From contig NZ_LAJA01000017.1 in assembly GCF_000970675.1 (NCBI RefSeq), forward strand, positions 1 through 64,000: a DNA stretch of 64,000 nt. Reading direction: 5' to 3'. Under the pieces are notes generated by a model. The model had not been told where the DNA came from. It worked only from the letters and a program-made list of their open reading frames with translations, and searched no databases. The stretch is from Domibacillus tundrae. Lineage in GTDB: Bacteria; Bacillota; Bacilli; Bacillales; Domibacillaceae. Below, piece by piece: positions 17,491-24,917 of the stretch. The position numbers and the translations under genes are program-made. The first letter of the stretch is position 1, and the number at the start of each line of letters is the position of its first letter.

Positions 17491-17882
17491 CAATTCTCCT
17501 TTTGCTAAAAGTTAAAGGCTTACAAAATATTTAAGAAATCGTTTGCGTGAATTTCATTCTAATAAGCTCGCTTTCATTTGGCAAGAGTGAATTTGAAAAA
17601 CTTTTGAATATAAGGATATTTATTGTTTTAAAAAGTTGAAAATGGGAATCAGTATAAAAATTGTTCTTCTTAAATCATGAAAATAAATATTTTTAGTGAA
17701 AACGATTGCACGAATATTTTTCATATTTTATACTAAGTCGTGTTAAATAACTGAAAAATGCTTGTGCGCATGAAGCGCAGGTGGAAAAGGTCATGCGAGA
17801 AACTTTCAGCCTTCGCATTCTTTTTTTGCATCCGTGCTAAAATACACGTAGAAAATATTCTAGAAGATTCGGGGGACGTCTT
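17491..17882 (+). promoter_or_regulatory. promoter region of the alpha-glucosidase with cre candidates
   Basis: This 392-nt AT-rich stretch has no gene. It carries a near-consensus cre, TGAAAACGATTGCA (17697-17710, 13 of 14), and a weaker one on the minus strand at 17534-17547 (11 of 14). These suggest CcpA catabolite control, or a LacI/GalR-type maltose regulator, of the downstream alpha-glucosidase and formerly of the deleted PTS gene. Confidence 0.5.
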
Positions 17883-19547
17883 ATGAGTAAAGTATGGTGG
17901 AAAGAAGCGGTGGCGTATCAAATTTATCCGCGCAGCTTTTTGGATTCAAATGGAGACGGTATTGGGGATATTCAAGGGGTGATCGCGAAACTTGATTACT
18001 TAAAGGATCTTGGTATCGACGTTATTTGGATTTGCCCGATGTTTGAATCGCCGAACGATGACAATGGCTATGACATTAGTGATTACAAAGAAATTATGGA
18101 TGAATTCGGGACGATGGCCGATTTTGACGAACTCCTGCAAGGTGTTCATGAACGTGGAATGAAACTGATCCTCGATCTTGTGATCAACCATACGAGCGAT
18201 GAGCATCCGTGGTTTATTGAATCACGCTCATCAAAAGACAATCCAAAACGTGATTGGTACATTTGGCGTGACGGAAAAAACGGCGCGGAGCCGAACAACT
18301 GGGAAAGTATCTTCGGCGACTCGGCGTGGGAATATGACCAGACGACCGAGCAGTTTTTCCTGCACCTGTTCTCGAAAAAGCAGCCGGATTTAAACTGGGA
18401 GAACCCGGAAGTGCGTCAGGCGCTATACGAAACCGTTAATTGGTGGCTAGATAAAGGCATCGACGGTTTCCGTGTGGATGCAATCAGCCATATTAAAAAG
18501 GTTGAAGGTCTAATTGATATGCCGAATCCAAAGGAACTTAAATATGTGCCGTCATTTGACCACCATATGAACGTAAAAGGCATTCAGCCGCTTCTGGAAG
18601 AACTGAAAACTGAAACATTTGCGAAATACGACATTATGACGGTTGGCGAAGCAAATGGTGTAACAGCGGATGAAGTCGATGAATGGGTAGACGAGGAAAA
18701 AGGGAAGTTCAACATGATTTTCCAGTTTGAACACCTTGAACTGTGGAATGCGGAAACGAAAACGGGACTCGACATTCCCGGCTATAAAAAAGTGATGACC
18801 AAGTGGCAAAAAGCGCTCCAAAATAAAGGCTGGAATGCGCTGTTTATTGAAAATCATGACAAAGCGCGTGTCGTCTCCACATGGGGAAATGACCAGGAGT
18901 ACTGGTGTGAAAGTGCGACATCCTTTGCGGCAGTCTACTTCTTAATGCAGGGGACACCGTTTATTTATCAAGGGCAGGAAATCGGCATGACGAATGTGAA
19001 ATACGAAGATATTGACGATTACAATGACGTCCGGACGAAAAACATGTACCGTCTTGGGATCGGTGCCGGTATTAATCACGAGGAAATGATGGAGATTATC
19101 TGGCATTCAAGCCGTGACAACTCACGCACACCGATGCAATGGTCCAAGGAAGAAAATGCTGGCTTCACAACAGGCAGGCCGTGGATTAAATTAAATGAAA
19201 ATTATAAGAGCATTAACGTCGAAGCCCAGCTGCAAAGCGAAGGCTCGATTTTGAACTTTTATAAAAAGATGATCAAAATGAAAAAAGCAAATGAAGTTTT
19301 CACGTATGGCATATACGATGAAGTGCTAGAAGAAGATACACGCTTGTTTGCATATACGCGGACGCTTGGCAATGAAAAAGTGATCGTGCTCAGCAACTTG
19401 TCTGATCAGCCGGTGCCTGTAAAAAAAATGGACGGCATCACGTATAAGTTTGCTAACTTAATACTTCATAACTACAAGGTGCCGGAAGAAAATCCGCCGG
19501 GTGAACTCATTTTACATCCTTATGAAACACGTGTTTATAAAGTGTGA
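17883..19547 (+). CDS. malL: GH13 alpha-glucosidase
   Basis: A 554-residue intracellular GH13 (subfamily 31-like) enzyme that releases glucose from the non-reducing ends of malto- or isomalto-oligosaccharides. Catalytic residues are Asp199 (GFRVDAISH), Glu256 (TVGEANG) and Asp326 (ENHDKAR); NHTSDEHPWF is also present. Residue 200, next to the nucleophile, is Ala. Isomaltose-cleaving relatives have Val there, so a preference for alpha-1,4 links is possible. The upstream region carries a cre site and the remains of a PTS gene, suggesting a former maltose-type uptake and hydrolysis locus. Confidence 0.9.
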   Translation: MSKVWWKEAVAYQIYPRSFLDSNGDGIGDIQGVIAKLDYLKDLGIDVIWICPMFESPNDDNGYDISDYKEIMDEFGTMADFDELLQGVHERGMKLILDLVINHTSDEHPWFIESRSSKDNPKRDWYIWRDGKNGAEPNNWESIFGDSAWEYDQTTEQFFLHLFSKKQPDLNWENPEVRQALYETVNWWLDKGIDGFRVDAISHIKKVEGLIDMPNPKELKYVPSFDHHMNVKGIQPLLEELKTETFAKYDIMTVGEANGVTADEVDEWVDEEKGKFNMIFQFEHLELWNAETKTGLDIPGYKKVMTKWQKALQNKGWNALFIENHDKARVVSTWGNDQEYWCESATSFAAVYFLMQGTPFIYQGQEIGMTNVKYEDIDDYNDVRTKNMYRLGIGAGINHEEMMEIIWHSSRDNSRTPMQWSKEENAGFTTGRPWIKLNENYKSINVEAQLQSEGSILNFYKKMIKMKKANEVFTYGIYDEVLEEDTRLFAYTRTLGNEKVIVLSNLSDQPVPVKKMDGITYKFANLILHNYKVPEENPPGELILHPYETRVYKV

Positions 19548-19550
19548 TTT

Positions 19551-19589
19551 AAAACGGCTTAAACATTCACTGTTTGAGCCGTTTTTTTG
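19551..19589 (+). terminator. terminator after alpha-glucosidase
   Basis: AAAACGGCTTAAAC pairs with GTTTGAGCCGTTTT around ATTCACT, followed by a T-run. Confidence 0.85.
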
Positions 19590-19615
19590 TGTGCAGGGCC
19601 GGTAAAATGAAAATA

Positions 19616-19703
19616 GGGGCGGAATAAATCATGTTTGGGGCGGTAAATCATTTTGTCGCCTCAAACCGCATGGAAACCGCCCGAAAATACGATTTATCGC
19701 CCT
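19616..19703 (+). repeat. three copies of an ~18-bp GGGCG..TAAATC unit
   Basis: Units start at 19616 (GGGGCGGAATAAATCATGTT) and 19637 (GGGGCGGTAAATCATTTT). The third is on the minus strand (AGGGCGATAAATCGTATTTT, about 19684-19703). The cluster fills the gap between two convergent transcripts. Function unknown. Confidence 0.55.
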
Positions 19704-19710
19704 AAAACGG

Positions 19711-20619
19711 TTACTCTTTGTTAAGAGGAATACGATGATAGGCTTTCCTATATTTAGACGGGGTCAGTTTTTCATATTGCTTGAACAGCCTCATAAAATA
19801 CCGTTCGTCCTGAATGCCAATGGTCCTCGCGATATTTCCGACGCTTTCATTCGACATTGTCAGTAAATCCTTTGCTTTTGATAATTTCAACATATGAATA
19901 TATTCATGCACCGTCAAGCCGGTTTCTTTTTTGAAAAAGCGGCATAAGTAATCACGGTTGTAGTTAAATTGCTCGGCGATTTTCCCTGTCGACAGCTTTT
20001 CAAGTGAATTTAAACGAATCCATTCTAAAATCGAAGCCATTTTTTTATCAGAATTTTTTTGATCGGACGCAAGATGAAAGTTCTTAATCGTTTGTTCCGA
20101 CAGTTCGATCAGTACAGAAGTCGCCAAATAATCAACGGCGCGGCTGTGGTAATAATGGGCATTTGCTACATCGAGCAGCTGGTTGAACAAAATGGTCAAT
20201 CGGTCTGATTGATGTGGAGCGGAAAAGAAAGGCAGAAAGACAGCTGATTCATTCTGATACAGCTCCGGTTTTGATTGAATGGCCTTTACGTGCTGATCTA
20301 CTTCGAGCTCATTCATAACAAAGGGATCGCTTTCGTCAGAAAATAAAAAATGAAACCAGTAAAAAGATGTTCCGGGCGGGCATTCTTTATATCCTTGATG
20401 AACTTTATGCGGAGGCAAAATCAATAAATCACCCGGATTCACTTCAAATGTAGTGGATTCGCATTGAATATAAAGCGTTCCATGAAGGCCGATAATCATT
20501 TCATAATCCCCAATCGAGCGCTTCATATGTGTCCAAGGGACCTCGGTAATGAACTTACCACCGAGTGTAAACACAACAGGCTGCTGAAGGGAAGCGTGCA
20601 AATATTCTTTTAACATCAT
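19711..20619 (-). CDS. AraC-family transcriptional regulator
   Basis: A 302-residue regulator with an N-terminal AraC-binding cupin (FEVNPGDLLILPPHKVHQGY) and a C-terminal double helix-turn-helix (KIAEQFNYNRDYLCRFFKKE, then GIQDERYFMRLFKQYEKLTP). The Shine-Dalgarno AAGGGTGA precedes two adjacent ATGs, either of which could start. It is divergent from the GH127 gene and most likely activates it in response to arabinose or an arabino-oligosaccharide; that ligand is inferred from the neighbour only. Confidence 0.85.
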   Translation of the reverse strand: MMLKEYLHASLQQPVVFTLGGKFITEVPWTHMKRSIGDYEMIIGLHGTLYIQCESTTFEVNPGDLLILPPHKVHQGYKECPPGTSFYWFHFLFSDESDPFVMNELEVDQHVKAIQSKPELYQNESAVFLPFFSAPHQSDRLTILFNQLLDVANAHYYHSRAVDYLATSVLIELSEQTIKNFHLASDQKNSDKKMASILEWIRLNSLEKLSTGKIAEQFNYNRDYLCRFFKKETGLTVHEYIHMLKLSKAKDLLTMSNESVGNIARTIGIQDERYFMRLFKQYEKLTPSKYRKAYHRIPLNKE

Positions 20620-20734
20620 CCGTCACCCTTTTTAATCTGAATTGATAAGTTAGTCAGTTTTGTCCACCAATTATGCGGTTTCATGTACTGATTTTGATTT
20701 TATCAATATGCTATTCTTTAAACAAGATAAACAT

Positions 20735-20748
20735 TGTAAGCGCTTTAA
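20735..20748 (+). promoter_or_regulatory. cre site (CcpA) before GH127
   Basis: TGTAAGCGCTTTAA matches the cre consensus TGWNANCGNTNWCA at 13 of 14 positions and lies 85 nt before the GH127 start, in the shared divergent promoter region. Confidence 0.6.
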
Positions 20749-20832
20749 AAATAAAAAGGGGAAGGAAAGGAAAAGTCAGTTTTATTTGATGATTGAAGAT
20801 GGTGCAAAGGGCATGTAAATGGAGGGTGAAGA

Positions 20833-22779
20833 ATGACGCATACAAAAATGAAAAACAATGTGAATGTTCAAGTGACCGATTCGTTTTGGAAACGATACAT
20901 GGATATCGTTCGGCATGAAGTAATTCCATATCAATGGGAAGCGTTAAATGACAGAATTCCGGACGCAGTGCCAAGCCGCGCGATTGAAAATTTTAAGATT
21001 GCGGCAGGTGATGAAACAGGCGAATTTCATGGATTTGTTTTTCAAGACAGCGATGTGGCTAAATGGATTGAAGCTGCAGCGTTTAGCTTGGAAAATGCGT
21101 CGGACGCGGGACTTGAACAGGCAATTGATGAAGTAATTGATTTAATTGGCCGTGCGCAGCAGGAAGACGGATATATTAATACGTATTTTACGATTAAAGA
21201 ACCAGAAGGACGGTGGAGTAACTTACGTGATCAGCATGAACTTTATTGCGCCGGTCATATGATCGAAGCCGCTGTTGCGTATTATTATGCTACAGGCAAG
21301 CGGACATTTCTTGATATGATGTGCCGGTTTGCAGACTATATTGACGAAGTGTTCGGCAAAGAAGAAGGAAAAATACGCGGGTACGATGGCCATCAGGAAA
21401 TTGAGCTTGCGCTTGTGAAACTATATGAGGCAACCGACAATAAAAAATACTTGAACTTAAGCAGCTATTTCATTGATGAAAGAGGACATCAGCCACACTT
21501 TTTTGATTTAGAAAAGGAAAAAAAGCAAGATGATCATCCGTTTTTTTGGAATGACAGCTATGGCTATCACCAAGCGCATGTGCCGGTCAGAGAACAGAAA
21601 AAAGCGACGGGTCATGCGGTGCGTGCTATGTACATGTACACAGCAATGGCGGATCTTGCATTAAAATCAAATGACGATGAACTGAAAAAAGTGTGTGAAG
21701 ATCTATGGGAAAATGTCACGACAAAACAAATGTATGTGACGGCTGGTGTAGGGTCGATGGAATTTGGCGAAGCCTTTTCAACAGACTATGATTTACCGAA
21801 TGATACAGCGTACACGGAAACGTGTGCTTCGATCGGACTGGTGTTTTGGGCGAAGCGGATGCTCAACTTACAAGCGGATGCAAAATATGCAGATGTCATG
21901 GAAAGAGCGCTGTACAACGGAACAATAAGTGGAATGGACTTGGACGGAAAGAAATTTTTCTATGTAAATCCGCTGGAGGTTCAGCCGGAAGTGTGCGAAC
22001 ATCGCCAGGATCATCATCATGTAAAGCCTGTCAGACAGAAGTGGTTCAGCTGTGCATGCTGCCCGCCGAATTTGGCCCGTTTAATTTCGTCAGTCGGACA
22101 TTATTTGTACACAGTCCGGCAAGATGAGCTGTATGTGCATTTGTATGCAGGGAATAAAGCGGACGTGCAGCTAAACGGACAAAACGTTGTGATTGATCAA
22201 CAAACGAGCTATCCGTGGGATGAAAAGGTGTCGATAACTGTTACGCCAGAGCAGGAAAAAAGCTTCACAATAGCGCTCCGGATTCCAGGCTGGTCGAAAA
22301 ACGCGCAAATCCTGTTAAACGGCGAAAAAGTAGAGTATTCGACGTTATTGAAAAAAGGCTATGTACATCTTACTCGTTCTTGGAAACAAGGTGATCAAAT
22401 TGAACTTGTTTTTCCGATGCCAGTTGAAAAAATTCGTGCAAATCCAAAAGTAAAAGAAAATGCGGGGAAAGTAGCCCTGCAGCGTGGTCCAGTCGTTTAT
22501 TGCCTGGAAGAAGCAGATAATGGGAAACAGCTATCAACAATTAAAATATCGGAAAATTCAGAATTAAATCCGGTGTTCAAACCGGATTTGTTGGATGGAG
22601 TTGTCGTAATTGAAGGAAATGGAGTTCGCACGAGTGCGAACGATGCCTCATGGGAAAATGTTTTGTATCAGCCGATAAAACAAGAGTCTGTAGACGTTTC
22701 AATCAAAGCGATTCCTTATTTTGCATGGTGTAATCGTGAACCGGGTGAAATGATCGTCTGGATTCGGGAGGAAAACTAA
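20833..22779 (+). CDS. GH127 beta-L-arabinofuranosidase
   Basis: This 648-residue enzyme belongs to the HypBA1-type family, which releases L-arabinose from beta-linked arabinofuranosyl di- or oligosaccharides such as those of hydroxyproline-rich plant proteins. The (alpha/alpha)6-barrel part has YAGH-like and FFYVNPLEV segments. The zinc Cys3-Glu cluster is visible as the Glu and Cys of TETCASIGL and the paired cysteines of FSCACCPPN. There is no signal peptide, so it acts in the cytoplasm after uptake of short sugars; no transporter is adjacent. GGAGGGTGA precedes the ATG. It is controlled by a cre site and probably by the divergent AraC protein. Confidence 0.85.
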   Translation: MTHTKMKNNVNVQVTDSFWKRYMDIVRHEVIPYQWEALNDRIPDAVPSRAIENFKIAAGDETGEFHGFVFQDSDVAKWIEAAAFSLENASDAGLEQAIDEVIDLIGRAQQEDGYINTYFTIKEPEGRWSNLRDQHELYCAGHMIEAAVAYYYATGKRTFLDMMCRFADYIDEVFGKEEGKIRGYDGHQEIELALVKLYEATDNKKYLNLSSYFIDERGHQPHFFDLEKEKKQDDHPFFWNDSYGYHQAHVPVREQKKATGHAVRAMYMYTAMADLALKSNDDELKKVCEDLWENVTTKQMYVTAGVGSMEFGEAFSTDYDLPNDTAYTETCASIGLVFWAKRMLNLQADAKYADVMERALYNGTISGMDLDGKKFFYVNPLEVQPEVCEHRQDHHHVKPVRQKWFSCACCPPNLARLISSVGHYLYTVRQDELYVHLYAGNKADVQLNGQNVVIDQQTSYPWDEKVSITVTPEQEKSFTIALRIPGWSKNAQILLNGEKVEYSTLLKKGYVHLTRSWKQGDQIELVFPMPVEKIRANPKVKENAGKVALQRGPVVYCLEEADNGKQLSTIKISENSELNPVFKPDLLDGVVVIEGNGVRTSANDASWENVLYQPIKQESVDVSIKAIPYFAWCNREPGEMIVWIREEN

Positions 22780-22814
22780 CAGTCAATTCAAAATGAAAAA
22801 CTTCTTGGATAAAG

Positions 22815-22867
22815 AAAAGGCGATCCTGTCAAAAACAAATATGTTTTGATGGAACCGCCTTTTTTGA
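22815..22867 (+). terminator. terminator after GH127
   Basis: An extended hairpin with outer stem AAAGGCG/CGCCTTT and inner stem around GTCAAAA/TTTTGAT, followed by T. Confidence 0.7.
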
Positions 22868-22874
22868 GGATAGT

Positions 22875-24212
22875 TTAACTGACAATGGCCGTCCGGCTGA
22901 GCAGTCGTTTAATCGATGCATCTGCTTCTTTCAATACGGTTTCTTTGTCAATCGTTTTCATGATATTGTTTTCCATCACGATCTGGCCATTGACAACGGT
23001 CGTTTCCACATCTGCGCGTGTAGCGGAATACACGATACGTGAAATTGGATCGATGTCATAGGAAGGAAATGTATGGAAATGGTTTAAATTTAAAATCGCC
23101 AGGTCCGCTTTTTTACCGATTTCAATGCTGCCGATTTCGTGATCCATCCCGACAGCACGGGCGCCGCCAATTGTCGCCATTTTAAAAACGGTGCGGGCAT
23201 TCATGCTCGTTGGGCCATGAATCGGCTTTTGAATAAGAGCGGCGAGTCGCATTTCATTAAACATATCCAAGTTATTATTGCATGGAGCCCCGTCCGCACC
23301 TAAACTGACCGATGAGCCGGCATCAAGCAGATCCGGCACGTCGGCGATGCCGGAAGCGAGCTTTAAGTTCGAGCCCGGACAATGACTGACGTGGACGCCG
23401 CGCTCTTTAATGATTCGTTTTTCCTGTTCATCCAGCCAAATGCAGTGGGCTAAAATGAGCCGCTCGTTCGCAAGGCCGAGGTGATCGAGATAGACGACGT
23501 TGCGCATACCGGTTTCCTGCTCAACGATCGCAATTTCTCCTTTGTTTTCAGAAGCGTGGGTGTGTACTTTTACGTTGTAGTGTGTGGAGAGCTTCTGCAC
23601 TTCTCTTAACAGTTCTTCTGTACAAGAAACCACAAATCGCGGTGAAAACGCATATTGGATGCGGCCGCTGTCATACATATGCCATTTTTCCAGTAAATCG
23701 ACACTTTTCTGAATGGACTCCGCCGTTTTTTCCTGCAGTCCGATTGGCACTTCATTGCCTTTGTCCATCATCACCTTGCCGGATAATGCACGGATCCCGC
23801 TTTGGGCAATGGCGCGAAACGCGAAGTCGGTATGATTGACTGTTTCCATATCGACAATGGTTGTCGTACCGCTTTGCAGCAGTTCCCCGATGCCAAGCAT
23901 AGCCGAATAGTAAATAGATTCTTCATCATGGGATGCTTCAAGCGGCCAAATCCGCTCTTTTAGCCAGTCCATCAGTTCAAGGTCATCCCCTTTTCCGCGA
24001 AACAGCGTTTGACATAAGTGGATATGTGTCTGAATAAACCCGGGGATCACGGTCCGCCCGGATGCGTCAATGACACGGTCGGCGATTGCCTCATTAAGAG
24101 AAGGACCGACGGATTCTATTCGGTCTTCATTAATAAGAAGATCTCCTCTGATGATTTCTTCTTTTGCATTCATCGTCACAATTTGTGCGTTTTTAATGAG
24201 TAAGCTGCCCAT
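22875..24212 (-). CDS. amidohydrolase, probable purine (guanine-type) deaminase
   Basis: A 445-residue ATZ/TRZ-type metal-dependent hydrolase with ligands in PGFIQTHIHLCQTLFRG, VHTHASE, LAHCIW and LGADGAPCNNN. Relatives deaminate guanine, 8-oxoguanine, adenosine derivatives or triazines. Next to pucR and xanthine dehydrogenase, and behind a C74-type purine riboswitch, guanine to xanthine is the most plausible reaction, but this is an inference. The ATG at 24212 is chosen over 24218 because GGAGG lies 7 nt before the former and only 1 nt before the latter. Other candidate substrates are 5'-deoxyadenosine and 8-oxoguanine. Confidence 0.75.
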   Translation of the reverse strand: MGSLLIKNAQIVTMNAKEEIIRGDLLINEDRIESVGPSLNEAIADRVIDASGRTVIPGFIQTHIHLCQTLFRGKGDDLELMDWLKERIWPLEASHDEESIYYSAMLGIGELLQSGTTTIVDMETVNHTDFAFRAIAQSGIRALSGKVMMDKGNEVPIGLQEKTAESIQKSVDLLEKWHMYDSGRIQYAFSPRFVVSCTEELLREVQKLSTHYNVKVHTHASENKGEIAIVEQETGMRNVVYLDHLGLANERLILAHCIWLDEQEKRIIKERGVHVSHCPGSNLKLASGIADVPDLLDAGSSVSLGADGAPCNNNLDMFNEMRLAALIQKPIHGPTSMNARTVFKMATIGGARAVGMDHEIGSIEIGKKADLAILNLNHFHTFPSYDIDPISRIVYSATRADVETTVVNGQIVMENNIMKTIDKETVLKEADASIKRLLSRTAIVS

Positions 24213-24233
24213 CTTCATTCCTCCAATTCATTA

Positions 24234-24279
24234 TAAAAAGACTACGAAAAAATCAGCAATGGCACTGATTTTTTCGTAG
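24234..24279 (-). terminator. regulatory terminator of the purine riboswitch
   Basis: On the minus strand CTACGAAAAAATCAG (24279-24265) and CTGATTTTTTCGTAG (24256-24242) form a perfect 15-bp stem around TGCCATTG, followed by TCTTTTTAT. The 5' arm includes the aptamer P1 3' strand TACGAAAA, so the terminator and the ligand-bound aptamer exclude each other. Confidence 0.8.
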
Positions 24280-24339
24280 CCAGGAATTTACGGTTCCGAG
24301 TAGAGACCATTAACCCGTATCGTTAAGGATATACGAAAA
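24271..24339 (-). promoter_or_regulatory. purine riboswitch aptamer (guanine-type, predicted ON switch)
   Basis: On the minus strand P1 TTTTCGTA/TACGAAAA is perfect. P2 (CCTTAAC/GTTAATG) keeps the canonical 26-44 mismatch, with loop GATACGG. J2/3 reads GTCTCTAC and loop 3 is the invariant CGTAAAT. By xpt numbering U22, U47, U51 and C74 are present, and C74 is the guanine-type base. Position 73 is G rather than A and P3 has a mismatch, so a variant specificity is possible. Ligand-stabilised P1 would block the terminator, giving induction by purine. Confidence 0.8.
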
Positions 24340-24349
24340 GTATAAGCTG

Positions 24350-24378
24350 ATCATATGAAGTTATGAGACGGGATGCAA
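24350..24378 (-). promoter_or_regulatory. sigma-A promoter of the riboswitch-amidohydrolase transcript
   Basis: On the minus strand TTGCAT (24378-24373), a 17-nt spacer and TATGAT (24355-24350). The predicted start site lies a few bases before the aptamer P1 helix. Confidence 0.7.
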
Positions 24379-24439
24379 CTTATCTGTTAGAAAATCTCAC
24401 GCAAATTCTGCCAGTAATCTAAAGTCATGATTAAATAAG

Positions 24440-24458
24440 GATAACGATAATCATGAGG
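24440..24458 (+). promoter_or_regulatory. candidate Fur box
   Basis: GATAACGATAATCATGAGG matches the 19-bp Fur consensus at 15 positions and the 7-1-7 Bacillus form at 12 of 14. It lies just before the start of the small gene at 24469 and overlaps its ribosome binding region. Confidence 0.45.
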
Positions 24459-24468
24459 AGGCTGCATT

Positions 24469-24879
24469 ATGAATGTACAGTTTTTAAACGAACAGCATAA
24501 AAGCCGTTTTGAGCTGGCGCAGGCCTCAATGCCTGTTATGCAGCGGGCAGATCGTTCTAAGCTTGCTTTCGTATTTTTAATTACAGGAGACCGGAAGCTG
24601 CGAAAAAAGATCAGCCCGTATATTAGTTTAAAGGACGGTCGTTTTTTATGGCCGGATACGTTGATGGACCGCGATTTAACGAATGGCGATGATGCGCTTT
24701 TGACACTGGCACTTCAGTTTTTAAGTGACGTGAAAGCAACAGCCCCGATCCATTTAATGGATGAATTAACTGACGATCAGTTAAGGCTGGCGCTAAATGC
24801 CATAATTGTCCGGCGTACCGGAATTCAATGTTCTCCCAATAAAGAAAAAACGGATGAACGCTATTATTACTATATATGA
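24469..24879 (+). CDS. conserved small protein of unknown function
   Basis: A 136-residue soluble protein beginning MNVQFLNEQHKSRFE and ending in a tyrosine run (YYYYI). I recall similar small proteins in Bacillaceae but cannot assign a function. The middle part alternates basic and hydrophobic segments (TGDRKLRKKISPYISL); no membrane segment, signal peptide or metal-binding motif is evident. GAGGAGG lies 7 nt before the ATG. A Fur-like palindrome overlaps the leader, suggesting iron-linked control. It converges on pucR over a shared terminator, and a link to purine metabolism is not evident. Confidence 0.7.
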   Translation: MNVQFLNEQHKSRFELAQASMPVMQRADRSKLAFVFLITGDRKLRKKISPYISLKDGRFLWPDTLMDRDLTNGDDALLTLALQFLSDVKATAPIHLMDELTDDQLRLALNAIIVRRTGIQCSPNKEKTDERYYYYI

Positions 24880-24917
24880 AAGAAGCCTAGGGGGTCGTTC
24901 CCCGGGCTTCTTTTTTA
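24880..24917 (+). terminator. bidirectional terminator between 24469 gene and pucR
   Basis: AAGAAGCC and GGCTTCTT (with GGGG/CCCC inside) form a stem around TCGTT with a T-run after it; on the minus strand it serves pucR. Confidence 0.75.
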
